A DNA stretch of 64,000 nt from the NCBI RefSeq assembly GCF_001693515.2, contig NZ_CP042968.1:2604001-2668000 (forward strand), in the 5' to 3' direction. Under the pieces are notes generated by a model. That model ran no database searches and had not been told where the DNA came from. It saw only the letters and a list, made by a program, of their open reading frames with translations. The DNA comes from Bradyrhizobium paxllaeri. GTDB lineage: Bacteria; Pseudomonadota; Alphaproteobacteria; Rhizobiales; Xanthobacteraceae. Positions 17,343 through 24,720 of the stretch are shown one piece after another. The translations under genes and the position numbers were made by a program. Position 1 is the stretch's first letter. Each line of letters opens with the position of its first letter.

Positions 17343-17876
17343 TCAGCGGCGAACCACGGTTTTCAGCGAGTCGACGAATACCCAGAACGACGCGGCGAAC
17401 AGGCCGATGTCCTTCAGGAGGAACTGACCCGGCGCGACCGTGATCGCGGGCGCCCCGAGCTCGGGCACGATGACGCCCGGCGTCGAGACCATGAAGCTGA
17501 CGGTCGTGACGAAGAGTCCAGCCGAGAGAAGGCCGCCGGCCGCGGAAAAGATCGGGCTCGCCAGTCTGAGGGCGATCAATAGTCCGATGCTGAGTTCGAG
17601 GAAGCCGAGGAACGTTGAGAAGCCGCGGACCGAAAACAGAGCGTAGAACCAGCTCAGCAGCGGGCTGTTCTCCACCAGCGGCACCAGTCCGTTGGCTTCG
17701 TATTCGGTAAACTTCATGCCGCCGAACCAGGCGTAGATGATCGCGAGCGACGCGTAGAGGCCGACGCGGCTGACCGGCTCCGCGTAAGCGATCACGCGTT
17801 CGGCATGATCGCGCCACCGGACGATGGAGCCCGGTGCGAGGACCGGCGCCGCGTGCTGGATGATGATGTGTGACAT
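17343..17876 (-). CDS. DUF417 (YkgB/RclC-like) membrane protein
   Basis: This 177-residue inner-membrane protein has four predicted membrane segments. The stretch 'WFGGMKFTEYEANGLVPLVENSPLLSW' (about 50-76) is diagnostic for the DUF417 family, which includes RclC of the E. coli reactive-chlorine response. GGAGGTTACC precedes the ATG, a near-ideal Shine-Dalgarno. Context with cupin and AhpD-like genes fits an oxidative stress role. Confidence 0.86.
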   Translation of the reverse strand: MSHIIIQHAAPVLAPGSIVRWRDHAERVIAYAEPVSRVGLYASLAIIYAWFGGMKFTEYEANGLVPLVENSPLLSWFYALFSVRGFSTFLGFLELSIGLLIALRLASPIFSAAGGLLSAGLFVTTVSFMVSTPGVIVPELGAPAITVAPGQFLLKDIGLFAASFWVFVDSLKTVVRR

Positions 17877-17921
17877 GGTAACCTCCGTTTTGATGAGATG
17901 TCTGCTTGATTGACAGGGTGC

Positions 17922-18731
17922 TCACGCATTCGCGCGCTGGCGCAGGTTGTAGCGAGGGGCCGGGATGACGCTCGAGAGCTTGTCCGTCATGGCAAGGCGC
18001 GCAGCCTCATGACGATCCCACTCGGCCTTGTCCGCCAGCGCCGGGATGGTCACGGTCTCGCCAAGGTCGAGACCGGCAAGCGCCGCATCGACCATGTCGT
18101 CAGCCGACATCACGATCTGCGCCGGAAGCTGATGAACCGGCGTGCCGGCAACGTCCCAGAATTCGGTGGCGGTGGCGCCCGGCAGCACTGCCTGCACGCG
18201 GATGCCCTTGCCGGCGAGTTCGTGGACGAGCGAATGGCTGAATGCGAGTACGAACGCTTTGCTGCCGCCGTAGACGCCGTTCAGCACCTCCGGCGCGACC
18301 GCGACGATCGACGAGATGTTGATGATCGTGCCGTTGCCGCGGGCGACAAATCCCGGGACAGCCGCATAGGTCAGCCGCGTCAGCGCCGTGACGTTCAGGC
18401 GGATCATGTCCTCCATCTTGTCGACGTCGGAGGCGACCAGCGGGGCTGAAGCGCCGACGCCGGCGTTGTTGACCAGCACCGAGATGCCGGCATTGGACCG
18501 GAGGATGTCTTCGACGCGTTGCAGGTCTGCTGGTGACGTAAGGTCGGCCTCGACCGTCTCCACTTTCCGGCCGGTCTCGTTGCTGAGCCGCCGCGCCAGC
18601 GACGCAAGCCGCTGCTTGTTGCGCGCAACAAGAATGAGGTCGTGGCCGCGCTTTGCCAGACGATCGGCATAGATCGCGCCGATGCCGGTGGATGCGCCGG
18701 TAATAAGGGCAGTGCCTTTGGACTGGGTCAT
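17922..18731 (-). CDS. Short-chain dehydrogenase/reductase
   Basis: The 269-residue protein shows the classical SDR elements: 'TGASTGIG' (cofactor), 'NNAGVGA', a catalytic serine in 'INISSIVA' and 'YGGSKAF' (YxxxK). A following 'ARNKQRL' suggests NADP(H) preference. The ATG at 18731 has AAGGAG six bases upstream and is preferred over one two codons earlier, which abuts the Shine-Dalgarno. It is the first gene of the minus-strand cluster and is divergent from the LysR gene, its probable regulator. Confidence 0.88.
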   Translation of the reverse strand: MTQSKGTALITGASTGIGAIYADRLAKRGHDLILVARNKQRLASLARRLSNETGRKVETVEADLTSPADLQRVEDILRSNAGISVLVNNAGVGASAPLVASDVDKMEDMIRLNVTALTRLTYAAVPGFVARGNGTIINISSIVAVAPEVLNGVYGGSKAFVLAFSHSLVHELAGKGIRVQAVLPGATATEFWDVAGTPVHQLPAQIVMSADDMVDAALAGLDLGETVTIPALADKAEWDRHEAARLAMTDKLSSVIPAPRYNLRQRANA

Positions 18732-18820
18732 TTCCATCTCCTTGGGTTGGGTTTGTTGCCTCGCAGGGATGGATATGCCCTTCCGAAATTGATGGGTATC
18801 TGGCAAAATCGAGATGCATC

Positions 18821-18837
18821 CTTCCAAAAAATGGAAG
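18821..18837. promoter_or_regulatory. Palindrome before the LysR gene, possible LysR box
   Basis: CTTCCA-AAAAA-TGGAAG is a perfect 6-bp inverted repeat containing a T-N11-A core, the LysR-type binding form. It sits seven bases before the chosen LysR start and 90 bp from the divergent SDR start, so it could serve autoregulation. Confidence 0.45.
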
Positions 18838-18843
18838 CATCCA

Positions 18844-19779
18844 ATGGACCGTCTCGAAGGCATGTCGATCGTGTTGGCGGTCGCGGAGGCCGGAAGCCTG
18901 TCGGCCGCGGCTCGTCGACAGAAACTGCCGCTGGCGACCGTCAGCCGAAAGGTGTCCGAGCTCGAAGCGCACCTGCGCACCAAGCTGTTCAACCGGTCGA
19001 GCCGCGCACTCGTCCCGACGGACGCAGGGCTCTCCTATATCGCCGCCGCAAAGCGAATCCTTGCCGATATTGCCGAAGCCGAGCGCGCCGCTTCCGGCGA
19101 ATACACGACGCCACGTGGAGACTTGAGTGTCTCAACCCTTGTTGCGCTCGGCCGCTTATGTCTGCAGCCGATCCTGGCAGAGTTTCTGGCGACGTTCCCG
19201 GAGGTGGACGTTCACCTCAATCTGCAGGATCGGACCGTCGATCTCCTGGAAGAGCACATCGACGTCGCGCTGCGGGTCGGCGATCTCGCCGATAGCAGCC
19301 TGATCGCGGTGCGCGTCGGCGAAATCCACCGCGTGGCTTGCGCCAGCCCGGCCTATCTGAAATCTCGCGGAACGCCCAAATCGCCCGATGATCTCTCGGC
19401 GCATGACTGCATCAGCTATCCTCCGATGCAGTCACCAGGCACATGGAGATTCAGGCGAGACCAGACGGAGTATGTGGTGCCGGTTCGGTCGCGTTTCATT
19501 GCGAGCAATCTCGAGTCGGCCTGCGACGCTGCACGCGCAGGCCTCGGGATCACCGTGGCGTTCTCTTATCTCGTCGCCGAACCGATCAAATCCAGGGAGC
19601 TGGTTCCGCTGCTGCAGGATTTTCAGCCGCCGCCGCAACCCGTCAGCTTTGTGTATTCGCCGAACCGCTTTATGCCGGCCAAGTTGCGCACGTTTCTCGA
19701 TTTCGCGGTACCACGTCTCAGGGCGCAGCTTGCCAACCTGCCAAAGGGTGTGACCCGCAACCGTGTTGCTCGTGAATAA
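18844..19779 (+). CDS. LysR-family transcriptional regulator
   Basis: The protein has 311 residues with an N-terminal helix-turn-helix ('MDRLEGMSIVLAVAEAGSLS...LATVSRKVSELEAHL', 1-60) and a substrate-binding domain (about 90-295). I start it at 18844 because the family conserves 'MDRL' at the N-terminus; an ATG at 18814 would add ten residues and swallow the palindrome at 18821-18837. It is transcribed away from the SDR-to-hydrolase cluster, the standard layout for a LysR gene and its target. The inducer is unknown. Confidence 0.88.
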   Translation: MDRLEGMSIVLAVAEAGSLSAAARRQKLPLATVSRKVSELEAHLRTKLFNRSSRALVPTDAGLSYIAAAKRILADIAEAERAASGEYTTPRGDLSVSTLVALGRLCLQPILAEFLATFPEVDVHLNLQDRTVDLLEEHIDVALRVGDLADSSLIAVRVGEIHRVACASPAYLKSRGTPKSPDDLSAHDCISYPPMQSPGTWRFRRDQTEYVVPVRSRFIASNLESACDAARAGLGITVAFSYLVAEPIKSRELVPLLQDFQPPPQPVSFVYSPNRFMPAKLRTFLDFAVPRLRAQLANLPKGVTRNRVARE

Positions 19780-19942
19780 AGTTGCGCCCCGCACGGGTTC
19801 ATGGTGCGGCTCGGGCAGGGCAGCTCTTCGCAAAGCGGCCGTTGGCGAAAACTCACGATCCGTTAGACTGCCTCCAACGAATGAGCGGCGCGAATGAGCG
19901 GCGCGGTGGTCGTCTGCTGCAAGAAAAATTCGGGGAGAGAAC

Positions 19943-21004
19943 ATGGGTCGGAAGATCGCGATCGTCGGAGCGGGCGCCGTCGGCGGGTATGTCGGGGCGC
20001 ATATGGTGCAGGCGGGCGAGGATGTTACCTTCATCGATCCCTGGCCCGAGCATGTCGAGCATATGCGCAAGCATGGGCTGCGCGTCACCCATGCGATGGA
20101 CGTTGCGGAATTTTCGGTGCCGGTGCGTGCGCTTCACGTCACGGACGCGCAGCTTCTTTCCAAGGAGAAGCCGGTCGACATCGCCTTTGTCTGCATGAAA
20201 TCCTATGACACGGCCTGGGCCACCATGCTGATCCAGCAATATCTGGCGGCGGATGGCTATGTGGTGTCGCTGCAGAACTGCATGAACGAGGAGACGATTG
20301 CCGGCGTGGTCGGCTGGGGCAAGACGCTGGGCTGCATCGCCAGCAGCATCACCGTGAACCTGCCGGAGCCCGGTCACATCCATCGCGGCGCGGGGAAGGG
20401 CGGGGCGGCGCACACGGTGTTCCGCGCCGGCGAGGTGCATGGGCGCATCACGCCGCGGGCGGAGGAGGTCTGCCGCCTGGTCGGCTATTCCGACAGCGCC
20501 AAGGTGACGGAGAATCTCTGGGGCGAGCGCTGGTCAAAACTGGTCGCCAACGTGATGGGCAACGGGCTATCCGCCTGCACCGGCCTGCCGGGCGGCGAAA
20601 TCCTGCAGAGCGAGCCGCTGCGACGGTTTTCCACCCGGCTCGGCAGCGAGGCGATCCGCGTCGGACAGGCGCACGGCTATCAACTGGAGGAGATTTTGCA
20701 CCTGCCGCCGGACACGATCGCGCGTGCCGGGGAGGGCGACGAAGCCGCGATGCGCGCCTGCGACGAGCAGCGTTCCAAGGACAGCAAGCGCACCTCCGCA
20801 GCGCAGCGCCCCTCCATGGGCCAGGACATGCAGAAGGGCCGGCGCACCGAGATCGAATTCCTCAACGGTTTTGTGGTGCGCGAGGGCGAGAAGCTCGGGC
20901 TATCCTGCGCCGCAAACGCCGCGCTGACGGATATCGTCAAGCGGGTGGAGCGGGGAGAGCTGAGCCCGGATCCACGGCACATCACGGAGTTGCGGCTGAA
21001 CTGA
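19943..21004 (+). CDS. Ketopantoate reductase-family NAD(P)-dependent dehydrogenase
   Basis: This 353-residue protein starts 'MGRKIAIVGAGAVGGYVGAH', the dinucleotide-binding fingerprint of ApbA/PanE. The C-terminal helical domain (about 190-345) has 'KVTENLWGERWSKLVANVMGNGLSACTG' with the catalytic lysine. It is longer than true PanE (about 300) and has a lysine/arginine-rich insert before 'GRRTEIEFLNGFVVREGEKLG'. Many such paralogues reduce other 2-oxo acids, so the pantothenate role is uncertain. GGGGAGAGAAC precedes the ATG. Confidence 0.82.
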   Translation: MGRKIAIVGAGAVGGYVGAHMVQAGEDVTFIDPWPEHVEHMRKHGLRVTHAMDVAEFSVPVRALHVTDAQLLSKEKPVDIAFVCMKSYDTAWATMLIQQYLAADGYVVSLQNCMNEETIAGVVGWGKTLGCIASSITVNLPEPGHIHRGAGKGGAAHTVFRAGEVHGRITPRAEEVCRLVGYSDSAKVTENLWGERWSKLVANVMGNGLSACTGLPGGEILQSEPLRRFSTRLGSEAIRVGQAHGYQLEEILHLPPDTIARAGEGDEAAMRACDEQRSKDSKRTSAAQRPSMGQDMQKGRRTEIEFLNGFVVREGEKLGLSCAANAALTDIVKRVERGELSPDPRHITELRLN

Positions 21005-21026
21005 GCCGTCGCGCCACTGGCGAGAT

Positions 21027-21062
21027 CCGGTACGCGGTTAGTCGCCACTCACCGCGTACCGG
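21027..21062. terminator. Inverted repeat between convergent genes
   Basis: CCGGTACGCGGT (21027-21038) and ACCGCGTACCGG (21051-21062) form a 12-bp stem with a 12-nt loop. It lies between the reductase stop and the tenA stop and overlaps the tenA 3' end. A bidirectional terminator is plausible, but there is no T-run. Confidence 0.5.
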
Positions 21063-21717
21063 CTCGCCACCCCATTTCCCAGAAGTCGGCTTCGAGCCGG
21101 GTGGCTTCCTTGAAGATCGCGATCAGCTCTGCCTCGCGGGCCGGTGTCGCGTAGCGATCGGCGAGACGCTCCAGGTGCTCCCGCGCATTCGCCGCCACCT
21201 CCTGATAGGGAGCCCCGGCATACTCGGCGATCCAGACGCGATAGGGGTTCGTCGCCGCGAGCGCATCGGGGCGCGCAGCGAGCCTTGTCGCGATCTCGGC
21301 GTAGCCGATCACACAAGGGGCAAGCGCCACCTTGAGCGCGAGCAGATCGCCGCGCATTCCGGCGTCGAGCACGTAACGCGTATAGGCCAGCATCTCGACC
21401 GCCGGAGGCGCCTGTTCAAGATCGGTGGCGGACAGGCCCCAGCCGGCGCATAGTTTTACATGCAGGTTCATCTCGACATCGAGAATGGCGGAGAGACCGC
21501 CGGCCGCTTCGCGCATGTCGGCAAGGGTGGGCGACTTGTAGACGGCGAGCGCGTAGGCGCGCGCAAACTCGATGAGAAACAGGTAATCCTGAACGAGATA
21601 GTGCCGAAATGCCGCCTCAGTGAGCGAAGCGTCCGCCAACCCTTCCGTGAAGGGATGTTCGGTATAAGCCCGCCATTCGGCGGATGCCGCATGTTTCAAT
21701 CGGTCGAAGAAGCTCAT
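21049..21717 (-). CDS. tenA: TenA-family thiaminase II / aminopyrimidine aminohydrolase
   Basis: The 222-residue helical protein carries the TenA active-site residues: D44 in 'LVQDYLFLIEFARAYA', the nucleophile C135 in 'LAPCVIGYAEI', and the C-terminal glutamate in 'LEADFWEMGW'. TenA salvages hydroxymethylpyrimidine from degraded thiamine. That fits a region with several thiamine-diphosphate enzymes (oxc, gcl, the split decarboxylase), although it stands alone here. It converges with the reductase gene. Confidence 0.9.
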   Translation of the reverse strand: MSFFDRLKHAASAEWRAYTEHPFTEGLADASLTEAAFRHYLVQDYLFLIEFARAYALAVYKSPTLADMREAAGGLSAILDVEMNLHVKLCAGWGLSATDLEQAPPAVEMLAYTRYVLDAGMRGDLLALKVALAPCVIGYAEIATRLAARPDALAATNPYRVWIAEYAGAPYQEVAANAREHLERLADRYATPAREAELIAIFKEATRLEADFWEMGWRAGTR

Positions 21718-22045
21718 GATCTCTCGCAGGCGGTTGTATTCTCAATGAGGATTTTTGCACGCTGCCCGGTCATTTCAAACCTCTTAGGCAGGGAGCAACG
21801 TCAGTTTCTTTGGTGCCCGGGGGACGGGGGCAGCGATGTCGGCTTCCGCGGGGGCGAGTCGATACAGATCCGAACAGCATTCGATACCCGTCTGTGACTC
21901 ACAGCGGCTGTCTCCTCGCGGTATCGCCAGCCAAATCGTTGTCGCATGAGGGGGGCAGCGTCAATCTGTCGCGAACCAAATCGTGCCTGAGACGTTGAAC
22001 TAGTCGTCTCGCATTCGCTTCAGCGACTTCCAGGCAAGAGGGACC
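21718..22045. other. Intergenic region before the oxidase operon
   Basis: About 330 bp between the divergent tenA gene and the oxidase assembly gene. I find no supported gene, repeat or clear hairpin. It must hold the promoters of both transcripts, but I cannot place them with confidence. Confidence 0.4.
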
Positions 22046-22681
22046 ATGCAATCTCGACCACCGCAGGTCCTTGCTCTCGTCGCGAGCGGCACTTGCGTTC
22101 TCGCGATTGGCACGCTTCTCGCAAGCTTCCTGGAATTCGGCCCCCATACCCGGCACATGGCCGCTCATATCCTCGCGATGAATGTTGCTGCTCCCGTGCT
22201 TGCAATCGTGCTTGCATGGTGGAAGAGGGCTACGGGGAGCGCATTCCTGCTTTGGTTCGCAACTTTCGTCCAAATCGCCGTGCTTTGGGTCTGGCACGCC
22301 CCGATGGCGCAGAATCTCATCCTGCATGCGCCCAGTGCAATGATCATGGCACACGCAGCGCTATTGATGGCGGCCACAGCGTTCTGGACATCGCTGCTCT
22401 GCCTCACCGGCTCCTCGCGCTGGCAGGCTATTCCGGCCCTTCTGCTCACCGGAAAGCTGGTCTGCCTGCTCGCGGCTCTCCTTGTCTTCGCACCGCGAGC
22501 GCTTTACGGGTCCGCGGACCATGCCGCGCACGGGCTCGGCGATCAGCATCTGGCGGGTTTGTTGATGCTCGCGGCTTGCCCGCTGAGCTACCTCGTTGCG
22601 GCCGTCTTCATGACGGTTCATTTGATCGGCGCGGGCGAGCCGCCGCGGCCGGTGCCGCCGATCCACCGAACCGCCAGCTAG
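22046..22681 (+). CDS. Cytochrome c oxidase assembly factor, caa3_CtaG type membrane protein
   Basis: This 211-residue protein has six or so membrane segments with conserved histidines in 'LWVWHAPMAQNLILHAP', 'IMAHAALLMAATAFW' and 'DHAAHGLGDQHLAGLLM'. That pattern fits the caa3_CtaG family of membrane proteins linked to copper delivery to oxidases. It leads an operon whose later genes overlap by four bases. AGAGGGACC precedes the ATG. It is not the unrelated Cox11-type CtaG. Confidence 0.78.
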   Translation: MQSRPPQVLALVASGTCVLAIGTLLASFLEFGPHTRHMAAHILAMNVAAPVLAIVLAWWKRATGSAFLLWFATFVQIAVLWVWHAPMAQNLILHAPSAMIMAHAALLMAATAFWTSLLCLTGSSRWQAIPALLLTGKLVCLLAALLVFAPRALYGSADHAAHGLGDQHLAGLLMLAACPLSYLVAAVFMTVHLIGAGEPPRPVPPIHRTAS

Positions 22682-22684
22682 CTC

Positions 22685-23797
22685 ATGCGCATCCACCCGC
22701 CCGCGCGCATGCGCTTCATCGTGTTGGCCGGGCTGGCTGTGCTGCTTCTTGGCTTCCTGTTCATGTGGTCAGGCGTCTACACCGTCGCGGCCAGTCGTGG
22801 GCACTGGCCAGTGACCGAATGGTTGCTGACATTCGCCATGCGCAATTCGGTCAAGACGCACGCGTTCGGCATCGACGCCCCGCCGCTCGACAATGCCGAT
22901 CTCGTGACGCTTGGAGCCGCGCATTTCCAGAGCGGCTGCGCGTATTGTCATGGCGCTCCGGGTATCCCGATCAGCCCGATCGCGCGGGCCATGCTGCCCC
23001 CGCCGCCCGATCTTGCGACCAGCATGCGGCCATGGCGCGACCGCGAACTGTTCTGGATCATCAAGCACGGCATCAAATACACCGGCATGCCGGCGTGGTC
23101 GGCACAGCAGCGCGACGACGAGGTATGGGCACTCGCGGCGTTCCTGCGCCGTCTGCCGAGCCTCGACGTGGCGCAGTACCGTGACCTCGCGCTCGGAGGC
23201 CTACGGGTGCCGCCGCAGAGCGGCGAGAGCCTGGCGACAAGCGAGACGACGGCCATCGCGGCCGGCGCCTGCGCCCGCTGCCACGGCGCAGACGATGCGA
23301 GGCCCGCAAGCTCTCTCGTTCCGATCTTGCACGGTCAGCCGACGGAATTCATCGTTGCGTCGCTTGAGGCGTTCGCGAGCGCGCAGCGCGCCAGCGGGAT
23401 CATGCAGCCCGTCGCGCGGGCACTGACCGGCGACGATTTCAGACGGGTGGCCGACTACTATGCGGCGCTTCGAGCGCCGCATGCCCCAGAGGGGCCAACC
23501 GATACATCCGCGATCGAGCGTGGACGCAATGTCGCGCAAAATGGCGATCCGACGGCGAGAGTCCCGGCCTGCGCGGGCTGCCATGGCGAAGAGGCTTTGA
23601 AGATCTATCCTCGCCTTGCCGGACAAAATCTCTCGTACATGCTCAATCGGCTGCGCCTCTGGAAGAACGGCCTCGCGCCGGGGACGGAGACCGAAACCAT
23701 TATGGCGCCGATCGCGCGTGCGCTGAGTGAGCGACAGATCGAAGATGTTGTGGCTTATTACGCTTCGGGCGATCCTTCTGCCGGTGCCTCGCGATGA
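22685..23797 (+). CDS. Membrane-anchored triheme cytochrome c
   Basis: The 370-residue protein has an N-terminal membrane anchor (about 10-32) and three CxxCH haem-attachment sites: C85-H89, C196-H200 and C296-H300. Each sits in its own cytochrome c domain, the last two with 'CARCHGADD' and 'CAGCHGEEA' as in c4/c553 types. It is placed between the assembly factor and subunit II and ends in an ATGA overlap with the latter, so it is probably an electron donor or subunit of this oxidase. Axial methionines are probably in 'YTGMPAW', 'GIMQPVA' and 'TIMAPIA'. Confidence 0.88.
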   Translation: MRIHPPARMRFIVLAGLAVLLLGFLFMWSGVYTVAASRGHWPVTEWLLTFAMRNSVKTHAFGIDAPPLDNADLVTLGAAHFQSGCAYCHGAPGIPISPIARAMLPPPPDLATSMRPWRDRELFWIIKHGIKYTGMPAWSAQQRDDEVWALAAFLRRLPSLDVAQYRDLALGGLRVPPQSGESLATSETTAIAAGACARCHGADDARPASSLVPILHGQPTEFIVASLEAFASAQRASGIMQPVARALTGDDFRRVADYYAALRAPHAPEGPTDTSAIERGRNVAQNGDPTARVPACAGCHGEEALKIYPRLAGQNLSYMLNRLRLWKNGLAPGTETETIMAPIARALSERQIEDVVAYYASGDPSAGASR

Positions 23798-24720
23798 ACG
23801 GCATCCTTCAGTCCGTGCTTGCGGCGCACGGCCCGCAGGCTGGACAGATCGCTACGCTGGCCTGGGCGCTGTTCGCATTCGGTTCGGTCATCCTCGGGTT
23901 GGTCGTGGCCGCGACCTGGCTCGCGATGCGAGGCTCGCCGCGCATACGCGAATTGCTCGCCCGCGAGCACGCCATCATGGTGCTTGGCCTCGCGTTGCCG
24001 GTCGTCACGCTCACGATCCTGCTCGGCTGTGGCTTATGGCTCACGCGCGCCCAGACGGGGCATGCGGGCGATTCCCTGCGCATCGAGGTGACCGGCGAGC
24101 AGTGGTGGTGGCGTATCGCTTATGAAGCTCCGACGCCGGTCGTGAGCGCGAACGAGATCCGAATTCCCGTCGGGCAGCCGGTCGACTTCACACTCAAGGC
24201 GGCCGATGTGATCCACAGCTTCTGGGTCCCGAGCCTCGGCGGCAAGGTCGACATGATCCCCGGCCGTATCACGCGCCTGCGGCTTGCCGCCGAACGCGCG
24301 GGCGTCTATCGCGGGCAGTGCGCGGAATATTGCGGCGGCCCGCACGCGCTGATGGCCCTCAAGGTCATCGCCATGCCCCCCGACGAATACGACGCATGGC
24401 TTGCGCGGATGGCAGCTCCCTCGGCCGCTCGCTCGACTGACATCGAGCGGCGCGGCCGATCTCTCTTCATGGCGGCTGGCTGCGGCACTTGCCATGCCGT
24501 GCGTGGCACCGGTGCGGCAGGGACAATCGGTCCGGATCTGACACACCTCGCGGCGCGCGGTTCTGTTGGAATCGACACGTTGCCGCTGACGGCCGAGAAT
24601 CTCGACCGCTTCATCCGCGACGGGCAACACATCAAGCCGGGTAACCGCATGCCCGAATTTCGCATCTTCTCAGCGGCCGAGCAGACTGCGCTCGTCAGCT
24701 ATCTCATGAGCCTGCGATGA
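23794..24720 (+). CDS. coxB: Cytochrome c oxidase subunit II with C-terminal cytochrome c domain (caa3 type)
   Basis: The 308-residue protein has two membrane helices (about 20-45 and 60-83), a CuA cupredoxin domain and a fused cytochrome c domain. CuA ligands are H141 in 'VIHSFWVPSLGGKVDMIPG' and C176, E178, C180, H184 and M187 in 'GQCAEYCGGPHALM'. The haem site is C230-H234 ('CGTCH'), with the axial methionine probably in 'GNRMPEF'. The fusion defines caa3-type oxidases, which accept electrons directly at the attached cytochrome. It overlaps both neighbours by four bases. Confidence 0.95.
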   Translation: MNGILQSVLAAHGPQAGQIATLAWALFAFGSVILGLVVAATWLAMRGSPRIRELLAREHAIMVLGLALPVVTLTILLGCGLWLTRAQTGHAGDSLRIEVTGEQWWWRIAYEAPTPVVSANEIRIPVGQPVDFTLKAADVIHSFWVPSLGGKVDMIPGRITRLRLAAERAGVYRGQCAEYCGGPHALMALKVIAMPPDEYDAWLARMAAPSAARSTDIERRGRSLFMAAGCGTCHAVRGTGAAGTIGPDLTHLAARGSVGIDTLPLTAENLDRFIRDGQHIKPGNRMPEFRIFSAAEQTALVSYLMSLR

